Assembly (NCBI GenBank): GCA_937911175.1 | Contig: CALDSE010000032.1 | Coordinates: forward strand, 1-38,026 | Direction: 5' to 3' | DNA: 38,026 nucleotides | Origin: an uncultured Sediminibacterium sp. | Lineage (GTDB): Bacteria > Bacteroidota > Bacteroidia > Chitinophagales > Chitinophagaceae | Shown: positions 1 through 6,115 of the stretch, in pieces | Layout: each line of letters starts with the position of its first letter | How positions within the stretch are numbered: position 1 is the stretch's first letter | The notes under the pieces: generated by a model | What the model was told of the DNA's origin: nothing | Database searches by the model: none | What the model saw: only the letters and a program-made list of their open reading frames with translations | Translations under genes and position numbers: made by a program

Positions 1-204
1 GACCATGTTGAATTAATCAATGATGTACTACGCGCCATGAAACCAGGAGGTATCTTATATTTTAGTACTAATTTTTCTCATTTCAAATTAGAAGCGGAAA
101 GTATTCATACCAAGCTTATTAAAGATATTACCAAGGCTACTACCCCATTTGATTTTGATGGAAGGTTAAAAAGAGCCTGCTTTAAATTACAGAAGCCAGT
201 ATAA
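1..204 (+). CDS. C-terminal end of a class I SAM-dependent rRNA methyltransferase (RlmK/RlmL-like), partial
   Basis: An open frame runs in from the left edge and stops with TAA at 202-204, giving the last 67 residues of a protein. It reads DHVELINDVLRAMKPGGILY, then FSTNF, then a short basic tail (DGRLKRACFKL). The pattern of an acidic-His start, a helix, a PGG turn and an F-S-T-N strand matches the end of the Rossmann fold in RlmK/RlmL-type 23S rRNA methyltransferases. The catalytic core lies outside the window, so the exact target base is inferred only. Its last 23 bases overlap the end of coaE on the opposite strand, so the two genes converge without a spacer. Another class I rRNA methyltransferase (RlmI type) is the main alternative. 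Confidence 0.6.
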   Translation, partial: DHVELINDVLRAMKPGGILYFSTNFSHFKLEAESIHTKLIKDITKATTPFDFDGRLKRACFKLQKPV

Positions 205-772
205 ATTCGTGAATAGCTACAACCTGTGGCGTTAATAATTGTATCTCATCATTCACAATTATTTTATCACATAATTTCATTTTAATCGTATCACTTATTT
301 GATGATGCATTCTTTTTTCAGCTTCTTGCTTCGTGCAAGCATCTCTTTGCATAATTCTCTGAATTCTTAAAGACATAGGCGCCGTTACTCCAATGACAAA
401 ATCTAAACCTTCCACTGCATTTGACTCAAATAAAAGAGCCGCTTCTTTAATCACATAAGGGGCTGTTTGCAATTTGGCCCAGTCCCAAGCAGCTTGAATA
501 GTAATAGGATGTACAATTGAATTTAATAAGGCCAACTGATGCGCATCGGAAAAAACAATGGAAGACAAATAAGCTTTTTGTAAAATACCATTTTCATAAA
601 CCTTCTCTCCGAACTGTTGAATGAGGGCCGTTTTAATTTCAGGACTTGTTTGCATTAATTGCTTCGCCGTTTCATCGGCATTGAATACAGGCACGCCTAG
701 GTTCGCAAATAAATTTGCTACAATGGTTTTACCTACACCTATTCCCCCCGTAAGTCCGATCATCTTAGACAT
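182..772 (-). CDS. coaE: dephospho-CoA kinase CoaE
   Basis: The 196-residue protein is the normal length for the kinase that phosphorylates the 3'-hydroxyl of dephospho-CoA in the last step of CoA synthesis. The P-loop GGIGVGKT is at residues 9-16, followed by NADE (about 31-34), which corresponds to the conserved acidic substrate-binding motif of the family. The central segment LLFES and the late RIQRIMQRD also fit. The ATG at 772 touches the U-tract of a strong hairpin that separates this gene from yajC. Met4 (ATG at 763) is an alternative start that would give a little more leader. The 3' end overlaps the convergent methyltransferase gene by 23 bp. No TAnnTTTG promoter box is visible directly upstream, so expression may depend on readthrough from nusB-yajC. 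Confidence 0.93.
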   Translation of the reverse strand: MSKMIGLTGGIGVGKTIVANLFANLGVPVFNADETAKQLMQTSPEIKTALIQQFGEKVYENGILQKAYLSSIVFSDAHQLALLNSIVHPITIQAAWDWAKLQTAPYVIKEAALLFESNAVEGLDFVIGVTAPMSLRIQRIMQRDACTKQEAEKRMHHQISDTIKMKLCDKIIVNDEIQLLTPQVVAIHEFILASVI

Positions 773-813
773 AAAAAAGTCCGAAATTAGTTACCCCAAT
801 TTCGGACTTTTTT
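773..813 (-). terminator. Strong hairpin terminator between yajC and coaE
   Basis: Arms 773-788 (AAAAAAGTCCGAAATT) and 798-813 are perfect 16-bp complements around a 9-base loop. A/T tracts on both sides make it bidirectional in form. On the minus strand its U-tract ends exactly one base before the coaE ATG, so it also occupies the whole ribosome-binding region of coaE. Confidence 0.85.
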
Positions 814-830
814 TAATCAAACCAATATAA

Positions 831-1136
831 TTATTTAGGGTTGGTTTTTGACCACTCTAAGCTTATAGATGATTTTTCAATTTTCAAGTAAGAACCAGGG
901 CTTACTTCTAATTGAATTGTATTGTCTTCGTTTACTTTATTCACAGTACCATGGATACCTGCGATAGTAACTACTTTGTCTCCTTTTTGAATATCGTCAA
1001 TAAACTTCTTTTGCTCTTTTGCTTTTTTAGCTTGTGGACGAATCATAAAGAACCAGAATACTAGTATGATACCACCTAACATCACTAATTGAAAAGTACC
1101 GCCACCTTGAGGTGCTTGTAATAAAATTTGTGTCAT
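831..1136 (-). CDS. yajC: Preprotein translocase accessory subunit YajC
   Basis: The 101-residue protein has a short N-terminus, one membrane helix (about residues 17-33), the signature FMIRPQAKKAKEQ directly after it, and a small cytoplasmic beta domain (GDKVVTIAGIHGTV, about 52-65). This is the classical YajC architecture. YajC associates with the SecDF part of the Sec translocon at the inner membrane, and secDF lies 5 kb away on the other strand. The gene follows nusB by 42 bp and is probably co-transcribed with it. A strong terminator lies 17 bp beyond its stop. The start ATG at 1136 is the only sensible one. Confidence 0.95.
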   Translation of the reverse strand: MTQILLQAPQGGGTFQLVMLGGIILVFWFFMIRPQAKKAKEQKKFIDDIQKGDKVVTIAGIHGTVNKVNEDNTIQLEVSPGSYLKIEKSSISLEWSKTNPK

Positions 1137-1178
1137 TTTAATTTATTTATAATTATTAGCAAATATAATGCAAAGAAA

Positions 1179-2093
1179 CTATTTGGCCTTATGACTTATT
1201 TTTTGAATTTTTCCGGAACCCACTAACTCTTTATGTATATTATCCAATATGCCATTCACAAAATGACCGCTTTGTTCGGTGCTATAGTCCTTGGCTAAGT
1301 CAATGTATTCATTAATAGTCACCTTGGTAGGTATGGTATCAAAATACAATAATTCACAAACGCCCAAACGAAGTAGTATCATATCTATCACTGCTATACG
1401 TTCTGGGTCCCAATTATTTAATTTAGGCTTAATCACTTCTTCGGTGTATCCTTTTTTATCAATAGCTGTTTGAAGTAATTCAGTAGCGAATTTCATTTTC
1501 TCATCACCCACTAAATCTAGAAAATCAATGCTACCTGGTTTTTGCAAATAATCCAAAATAAAGCCCACCATCATATCTCCCTCGTCTTCCCAGTTCGCAA
1601 AACGCTCGTCTATATATTCTAAAATATTATCCGACTCTAAAATAAGGGTGCCGAATATATATTTAAGTATCTCTTTCTCTTTGGCCTTGTCTCTTCCTTC
1701 TTCTACAATGTAAGTTTTATAAATAGCTGATTCAGATAGGTTTCTAAACAAGGTTTTTACGATGTCCTCGTCCACCCACTGAGCAGGATTTACGAGGGCC
1801 AATGCTTTTTTGAATTTCTCTGATTCAATGGTTTGCCAGACAATACTGTTGCCAGCTAACTTAATATTAACGGATAAATCGGCTTGATTGGGTAAATTTT
1901 TGGAGGCTCTCTGCCCTGCCTCTACTTCGGCATACAAGGCTACTTGGTGTACAAGATGAACAAGGAAAACGAACAAATTACGCGTTTTGTCAAATTCCTT
2001 CTGAAGTAGGGAGCCGGGACTGCCTTGGTTTTGATTTTCAACCATATACAGCACCTGCATTACTTTGATTCTAATATTTCTTCGGTTCATCAT
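1179..2093 (-). CDS. nusB: Transcription antitermination protein NusB, enlarged Bacteroidota form
   Basis: The start RRNIRIKVMQVLY matches the first NusB helix. The last third matches the conserved core: WDPERIAVIDMILLRLGVCEL (about 228-248), then P-T-KVTINEYIDLAKDY and FVNGILDNI. Typical NusB is about 140 residues; this one has 304, with some 150 extra residues between the first helix and the conserved C-terminal half. Long NusB proteins occur in Bacteroidota, so this is a lineage feature rather than a fusion artefact. NusB binds boxA RNA with NusE (S10) and supports rRNA antitermination. Two adjacent Met codons (2093, 2090) could start it. A -7 box lies 23-30 bp upstream at 2116-2123. Confidence 0.9.
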   Translation of the reverse strand: MMNRRNIRIKVMQVLYMVENQNQGSPGSLLQKEFDKTRNLFVFLVHLVHQVALYAEVEAGQRASKNLPNQADLSVNIKLAGNSIVWQTIESEKFKKALALVNPAQWVDEDIVKTLFRNLSESAIYKTYIVEEGRDKAKEKEILKYIFGTLILESDNILEYIDERFANWEDEGDMMVGFILDYLQKPGSIDFLDLVGDEKMKFATELLQTAIDKKGYTEEVIKPKLNNWDPERIAVIDMILLRLGVCELLYFDTIPTKVTINEYIDLAKDYSTEQSGHFVNGILDNIHKELVGSGKIQKISHKAK

Positions 2094-2115
2094 ATGTATA
2101 AGAGCTAAGCGGCTG

Positions 2116-2123
2116 CAAATCTA
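2116..2123 (-). promoter_or_regulatory. -7 box (TAGATTTG) upstream of nusB
   Basis: On the minus strand this reads TAGATTTG, a full match to the Bacteroidota -7 consensus TAnnTTTG, about 23 bases before the nusB start. No TTG is seen at the usual -33 distance. That position is instead occupied by the inverted repeat at 2130-2163. Confidence 0.6.
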
Positions 2124-2129
2124 TCTAAA

Positions 2130-2163
2130 ATTATTGGTAAAAACTGACATTTTTTACCATAAT
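2130..2163. promoter_or_regulatory. Inverted repeat between the nusB and groES promoters, candidate operator
   Basis: TGGTAAAAA (2135-2143) and TTTTTACCA (2151-2159) are perfect 9-bp inverted copies separated by 7 bases. With one bulged base the symmetry extends to ATTA (2130-2133) and TAAT (2160-2163). It lies just upstream of the groES -33 element and over the place where the nusB -33 element should be. It does not match the CIRCE element bound by HrcA. Confidence 0.5.
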
Positions 2164-2165
2164 CC

Positions 2166-2198
2166 TTTGCGTATCATGCAATTTTAGGCATAGATTTG
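2166..2198 (+). promoter_or_regulatory. groESL promoter (TTTG-N21-TAGATTTG)
   Basis: TTTG at 2166-2169 is followed after 21 bp by TAGATTTG at 2191-2198, matching the Bacteroidota sigma-A consensus. The transcript would start near 2203 and carry a leader of roughly 120 bases before groES. Confidence 0.65.
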
Positions 2199-2324
2199 CT
2201 TCCCTTACGCTGAAAAAACGAATAAACTGAAAATTTGACCTATTCGGTAGGAAAAAATTGCAGTGGCACGGTTATCGATGTAATGGAAGTATAATATTTA
2301 TTAATAAACAAAAAACGATAAAGT

Positions 2325-2606
2325 ATGGCTAAGAAATTAAACATTACTCCTCTACATGACAGAGTAATAATTAAGCCTGCCGCTGCAGAAGAAAAAACAG
2401 CTGGAGGAATCATCATCCCTGATACTGCAAAAGAAAAACCACAACGTGGTGTAGTACTTGCTGCTGGAACAGGTAAAAAAGACGAACCCGTAACTGTAAA
2501 AGTGGGCGATAACGTTTTATACGGCAAATACGCTGGAACAGAAATTCAAATTGATGGTCAAGATTTATTGATCATGCGCGAAAGCGATATTTTAGCAATT
2601 GTATAA
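2325..2606 (+). CDS. groES: Co-chaperonin GroES (Hsp10)
   Basis: The 93-residue protein starts with [21 protein letters not shown] and has the mobile-loop motif [15 protein letters not shown] (about 27-41). It ends with the typical [13 protein letters not shown] strand. GroES caps the GroEL ring during ATP-driven folding in the cytoplasm. It is the first gene of the groES-groEL pair, 48 bp before groEL, with one promoter upstream and one terminator after groEL. Length and gene order are standard. Confidence 0.98.
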   Translation: MAKKLNITPLHDRVIIKPAAAEEKTAGGIIIPDTAKEKPQRGVVLAAGTGKKDEPVTVKVGDNVLYGKYAGTEIQIDGQDLLIMRESDILAIV

Positions 2607-2654
2607 TTGTTAAAGTAAGTAGAACTATTAATTAACGAAATAAAATAAGTTTAT

Positions 2655-4292
2655 ATGTCTAAAATGATTTTTTTCGACTTAGAAGCGAGAAATAAAATGA
2701 AAAAAGGAGTTGACACTTTAGCCAACGCCGTAAAAGTAACTTTAGGACCAAAAGGTCGTAACGTTGTTATTGAAAAGAAATTCGGATCACCTTCTATTAC
2801 TAAGGATGGTGTTTCTGTTGCCAAAGAAATTGACTTAGAAGATCCTATCGAAAATATAGGTGCACAAATGGTAAAAGAAGTAGCAAGCAAAACCGCTGAT
2901 CAAGCGGGTGATGGTACTACTACTGCCACTGTTTTAGCACAAGCTATTATTGGCGAAGGTTTAAGAAACGTTACTGCTGGTGCAAATCCAATGGATTTGA
3001 AACGTGGTATTGATAAAGCAGTAGAAAAAGTAGTTGCAAGTTTAAAAGCACAATCTCAAGCAGTTGGTAACGACGCTAAGAAAATTGAGCAAGTTGCTTC
3101 TATTTCTGCCAACAACGATAATGAAATTGGTAAATTAATTGCCCTTGCAATGAGCAAAGTGGGTAAAGAAGGTGTGATCACTGTTGAAGAAGCGAAAGGA
3201 ACGGATACTACAGTAGATGTAGTAGAAGGTATGCAATTCGATCGTGGATACGTTTCTCCTTACTTCGTTACCAATAGCGAAAAGATGGAAGCTGAAATGC
3301 AAAACCCTTATATCTTAATTTATGATAAGAAAATTTCAGCGATGAAAGACATCTTACATATTTTAGAGAAAGTGGCACAAACAAGTCGTCCATTAGTAAT
3401 TATTGCTGAAGACTTAGAAGGTGAAGCAATGGCAACATTAGTAGTAAACAAATTACGTGGTACTATTAAAGTAGCTGCTGTTAAAGCGCCAGGCTTTGGT
3501 GATCGCAGAAAAGAAATGTTAACGGACCTTGCTATTTTAACTGCAGGAACGGTTATCTCTGAAGAACAAGGTTTCAAATTAGAAAACGCAGACTTAACTT
3601 ATTTAGGTCAAGCATCTTCTATCACAATTGATAAAGACAATACTGTTATCGTGGGTGGTAAAGGTAAAAAAGCAGATATCACTGCGCGTGTAAATCAAAT
3701 TAAAGCGCAAATTGAAAATACAACTTCTGATTACGATAAAGAAAAATTACAAGAGCGTTTAGCGAAGTTAAGTGGTGGTGTTGCCGTATTATATGTTGGT
3801 GCAGCTACTGAAACTGAAATGAAAGAAAAGAAGGATCGTGTAGACGATGCTTTACACGCAACACGCGCTGCAGTAGAAGAAGGAATCGTACCAGGTGGTG
3901 GGGTTGCTTATATTCGTGCAGTAGCAAGTTTAGATAAATTAAAAGGTGCTAACGAAGACGAAACAACTGGTATTCAAATTGTACGTCGTGCGATTGAAGA
4001 ACCTCTTCGTCAAATTGTGAAGAATAGTGGTATCGAAGGTTCTATTGTTGTTCAAAGAATCAAAGAAGGTAAAGACGACTTTGGTTTCAATGCAAGAACA
4101 GAAGTTTTCGAAAACTTATTCAAAGCAGGTGTTATCGATCCTACTAAAGTAACAAGAGTTGCCTTAGAAAATGCAGCTTCTATCGCTTCTATGTTGTTAA
4201 CAACAGAGTGTGTGATTGCTGACAAACCAGCTCCAGCTGCAGCGCCACAAAGTGGCGGACATGGTCCTGATATGGGCGGAATGGGTTACTAA
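2655..4292 (+). CDS. groEL: Chaperonin GroEL (Hsp60)
   Basis: The 545-residue protein is full length and collinear with GroEL. It has the nucleotide-binding [18 protein letters not shown] near the start, DGVSVAKEI and [14 protein letters not shown] (catalytic-loop Asp regions). The apical domain is in the middle, and [21 protein letters not shown] lies near residue 400. The C-terminus ends GPDMGGMGY, a short version of the Gly-Met tail that projects into the ring cavity. It is preceded by groES and followed by a strong terminator. Met1 at 2655 is preferred; Met4 is also possible. Confidence 0.99.
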   Translation: MSKMIFFDLEARNKMKKGVDTLANAVKVTLGPKGRNVVIEKKFGSPSITKDGVSVAKEIDLEDPIENIGAQMVKEVASKTADQAGDGTTTATVLAQAIIGEGLRNVTAGANPMDLKRGIDKAVEKVVASLKAQSQAVGNDAKKIEQVASISANNDNEIGKLIALAMSKVGKEGVITVEEAKGTDTTVDVVEGMQFDRGYVSPYFVTNSEKMEAEMQNPYILIYDKKISAMKDILHILEKVAQTSRPLVIIAEDLEGEAMATLVVNKLRGTIKVAAVKAPGFGDRRKEMLTDLAILTAGTVISEEQGFKLENADLTYLGQASSITIDKDNTVIVGGKGKKADITARVNQIKAQIENTTSDYDKEKLQERLAKLSGGVAVLYVGAATETEMKEKKDRVDDALHATRAAVEEGIVPGGGVAYIRAVASLDKLKGANEDETTGIQIVRRAIEEPLRQIVKNSGIEGSIVVQRIKEGKDDFGFNARTEVFENLFKAGVIDPTKVTRVALENAASIASMLLTTECVIADKPAPAAAPQSGGHGPDMGGMGY

Positions 4293-4324
4293 TATTGAAA
4301 GCGATTTTATCGCATCAAGTAATA

Positions 4325-4360
4325 AAAAAAACCTCCTCGATATTTCGAGGAGGTTTTTTT
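4325..4360. terminator. Bidirectional terminator between groEL and the YhhN-family gene
   Basis: Arms 4325-4340 (AAAAAAACCTCCTCGA) and 4345-4360 are perfect complements with a TATT loop and end in a T run. It ends the groESL transcript and has the A-tract needed to act on the minus strand too. Confidence 0.92.
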
Positions 4361-4420
4361 ATGTAGTTTATATAAGTTAAGCTCTATTTAATTTTAAATA
4401 AATACATAGCTACTCTATTT

Positions 4421-5134
4421 TTATGCGGCTTCTTTAGATGCAGTTGTAAAATACATTTGAAATCCTTTCACTAATAAAAACTGCGCTAATCCATAAGTAA
4501 CCATAATAATTAAACCAATATGCGGTATAGGTGAATTGATAGACCAATCGAATTTATTAAATGCTAAAACAGCATCAGATGTTATAAAAAATAACATGCC
4601 TGGTATCCAATAATTATTGGCAATAATTTTGATGGGCTTATGATTAGCAATATGAATAGCCATTAATGCAGCTGAACAAATGAGCGCCATGTATACTAAT
4701 ATGGGATAAATTAAGGGTCCTATGGCAGTGCTTAATTGAAAATAAATAAACCAACAAAAGCTAAGCAATATAAAACTTGAAACTTTTAATATTGTTGATT
4801 TAGGCTGCTTCAAACTATATATTTTACTAAAAAAAATAATATTAACAACATGGGTTGACATAAAGGCAACCATACCTGGTATAAAAAGAGATTTTGAAAT
4901 TAAAAACACATCGCCTAAAAAAGAACCGAATAAACCTAACATCACTAAATTCTTTCCAGGCTTATTAGATACATTCGGCTGAACATATAAATACATCATC
5001 AGCGAGGGCAAAAACAAGGCTTTACTAATCGCCTCCACAACTTTATATTCTTCCCCTAAATATTGGGCAATAAAATGAATTGAAATAATGACTAAGCTAA
5101 GCGTCAGCCCCCATTTTGTAAAAAAAGATTTCAT
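4421..5134 (-). CDS. YhhN/TMEM86 family integral membrane protein (lysoplasmalogenase-like)
   Basis: The product is about 237 residues and almost entirely hydrophobic, with about eight membrane helices. It carries family signatures in the expected order: KALFLPSLMMYL, then FGSFLGDVFL, then PGMVAFMSTHVV, then PGMLFFITSDAVLAFNKF, and finally TYGLAQFLLVKG. The acidic residues in the GD and SD motifs are conserved in the YhhN family, whose animal member TMEM86B hydrolyses lysoplasmalogens. The bacterial substrate is uncertain. The ATG at 5134 is chosen; the longer frame begins with TTG two codons earlier. It stands alone between divergent and convergent neighbours. Confidence 0.8.
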   Translation of the reverse strand: MKSFFTKWGLTLSLVIISIHFIAQYLGEEYKVVEAISKALFLPSLMMYLYVQPNVSNKPGKNLVMLGLFGSFLGDVFLISKSLFIPGMVAFMSTHVVNIIFFSKIYSLKQPKSTILKVSSFILLSFCWFIYFQLSTAIGPLIYPILVYMALICSAALMAIHIANHKPIKIIANNYWIPGMLFFITSDAVLAFNKFDWSINSPIPHIGLIIMVTYGLAQFLLVKGFQMYFTTASKEAA

Positions 5135-5239
5135 AATCAAGTTTTAATTTTTTGTGAATCAAGGCATATTGGAAGGTTCATCAAGATGCTTTTGAAAATT
5201 AAATGTAAGCAATGAATGTCTAATTTAAGAATCAATGCA

Positions 5240-5247
5240 TAAATTTG
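5240..5247 (+). promoter_or_regulatory. -7 box (TAAATTTG) almost touching the ATG at 5251
   Basis: This is a full match to TAnnTTTG. Only three bases separate it from the ATG, so transcription would begin at about the start codon. No TTG is visible at -33, so the call is moderate. Confidence 0.45.
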
Positions 5248-5250
5248 CCT

Positions 5251-5562
5251 ATGATTAGCCCGGAAGAAGAAAAGTTCTACCTACAATGGGAAAAAGAAAG
5301 AACCCTAGCCCATTATAAACGCAAACCTTTTTTAATAGGTTTAAGTTTTGGATTAAGCTTAGGGCTTCTGATTCTAATCATTTCAGAAACGGGCTGGTAT
5401 GAAAGGGCCAGTATGGTAGCCAATATGAGGGGTAATGAAATATGGATTATGATTGCTATTGTACTATTCTCTTTTGGATTTGCATGGCTCTACCAGCAAT
5501 TTACCTCCGAGATGAATGAACAAAGATTTAATGAACTCAAGCACTTAAAAAATAAAAAATGA
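5251..5562 (+). CDS. Small membrane protein with two transmembrane helices, unknown function
   Basis: I do not recognise a named family. The 103-residue product has a charged N-terminal segment (SPEEEKFYLQWEKERT) and two hydrophobic helices (about 28-45 and 66-84). It ends in a basic tail. The ATG at 5251 is used because the longer frame starts at a TTG that is part of a TAAATTTG promoter box. Its stop overlaps the next start (ATGA at 5559-5562), so it is translationally coupled to the FKBP lipoprotein gene. A structural or accessory role with that envelope protein is possible but not shown. Confidence 0.7.
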   Translation: MISPEEEKFYLQWEKERTLAHYKRKPFLIGLSFGLSLGLLILIISETGWYERASMVANMRGNEIWIMIAIVLFSFGFAWLYQQFTSEMNEQRFNELKHLKNKK

Positions 5563-6044
5563 ACCTAATGAATCTAATGAATTCCAAAACCCCAATAACC
5601 CTCATTTTTCGCAATTTAACCATCGCAACCCTTGTCATAGTGGGAACATTTAGCCAAATGGGCTGTAGTAAGTCTTCGGCTAGTGAAGCTGACCAAATGA
5701 TTAGCTATGCAAAAAAGAATAATATTACCTATGTATCAGACCCATCTGGCGTCTTATATCAAATAATTACTGCAGGAAATAGCAATAAACCTAGGCTAAC
5801 TAGCACAATTACAGTTACTTATACAGGTAAATTAATGAACGATAAGACCTTTGATAGCGGTACTATCACTTATCCTTTAAATAACCTTATCCCAGGCTGG
5901 CAAGTAGCCCTTCCCTTAATAGGTGAAGGCGGCCAAATCAAAATCCTTATACCATCTACATTAGGTTATGGATCTAGAGGAAGTGGCGAGATTCCAGGCA
6001 ACGCCCCCTTGTACTTTGATGTAAGCCTATCGAAGGTAAAATAA
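5559..6044 (+). CDS. FKBP-type peptidyl-prolyl cis-trans isomerase, probable lipoprotein
   Basis: The 161-residue protein has a hydrophobic export signal ending in a Gly-Cys (QMGC, Cys36), so it is probably a lipoprotein, although Gln at -3 is unusual for a lipobox. The C-terminal half is an FKBP domain with ITVTYTGKL, KTFDSG, LIPGWQ, LIPSTLGYG and IPGNAPLYFDV in order. These segments form the proline-isomerase pocket. It would act outside the cytoplasm on folding envelope proteins. Met codons at 1, 4 and 7 are possible starts. The first overlaps the stop of the upstream small membrane protein. It precedes secDF by 71 bp, a fitting neighbour for an exported folding factor. Confidence 0.88.
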   Translation: MNLMNLMNSKTPITLIFRNLTIATLVIVGTFSQMGCSKSSASEADQMISYAKKNNITYVSDPSGVLYQIITAGNSNKPRLTSTITVTYTGKLMNDKTFDSGTITYPLNNLIPGWQVALPLIGEGGQIKILIPSTLGYGSRGSGEIPGNAPLYFDVSLSKVK

Positions 6045-6045
6045 T

Positions 6046-6064
6046 GGCTTTTTAGCCTTTATTT
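6046..6064 (+). terminator. Weak terminator-like hairpin after the FKBP gene
   Basis: GGCT (6046-6049) and AGCC (6054-6057) form a 4-bp stem with a TTTT loop followed by a T-rich run. The stem is too short for a confident terminator; partial readthrough into secDF is likely. Confidence 0.35.
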
Positions 6065-6078
6065 TGGCCCGTTTCCAT

Positions 6079-6086
6079 TATATTTG
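6079..6086 (+). promoter_or_regulatory. -7 box (TATATTTG) upstream of secDF
   Basis: This is a full TAnnTTTG match 29 bases before the secDF ATG. No TTG sits at the usual -33 spacing. Confidence 0.5.
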
Positions 6087-6115
6087 CCGACTAAAAATCA
6101 GTTAACCACACTATT

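Noticed and set aside
2094..2324. CIRCE element upstream of groES
   Set aside because: No TTAGCACTC-N9-GAGTGCTAA-like sequence is present; the dyad found has a different sequence.
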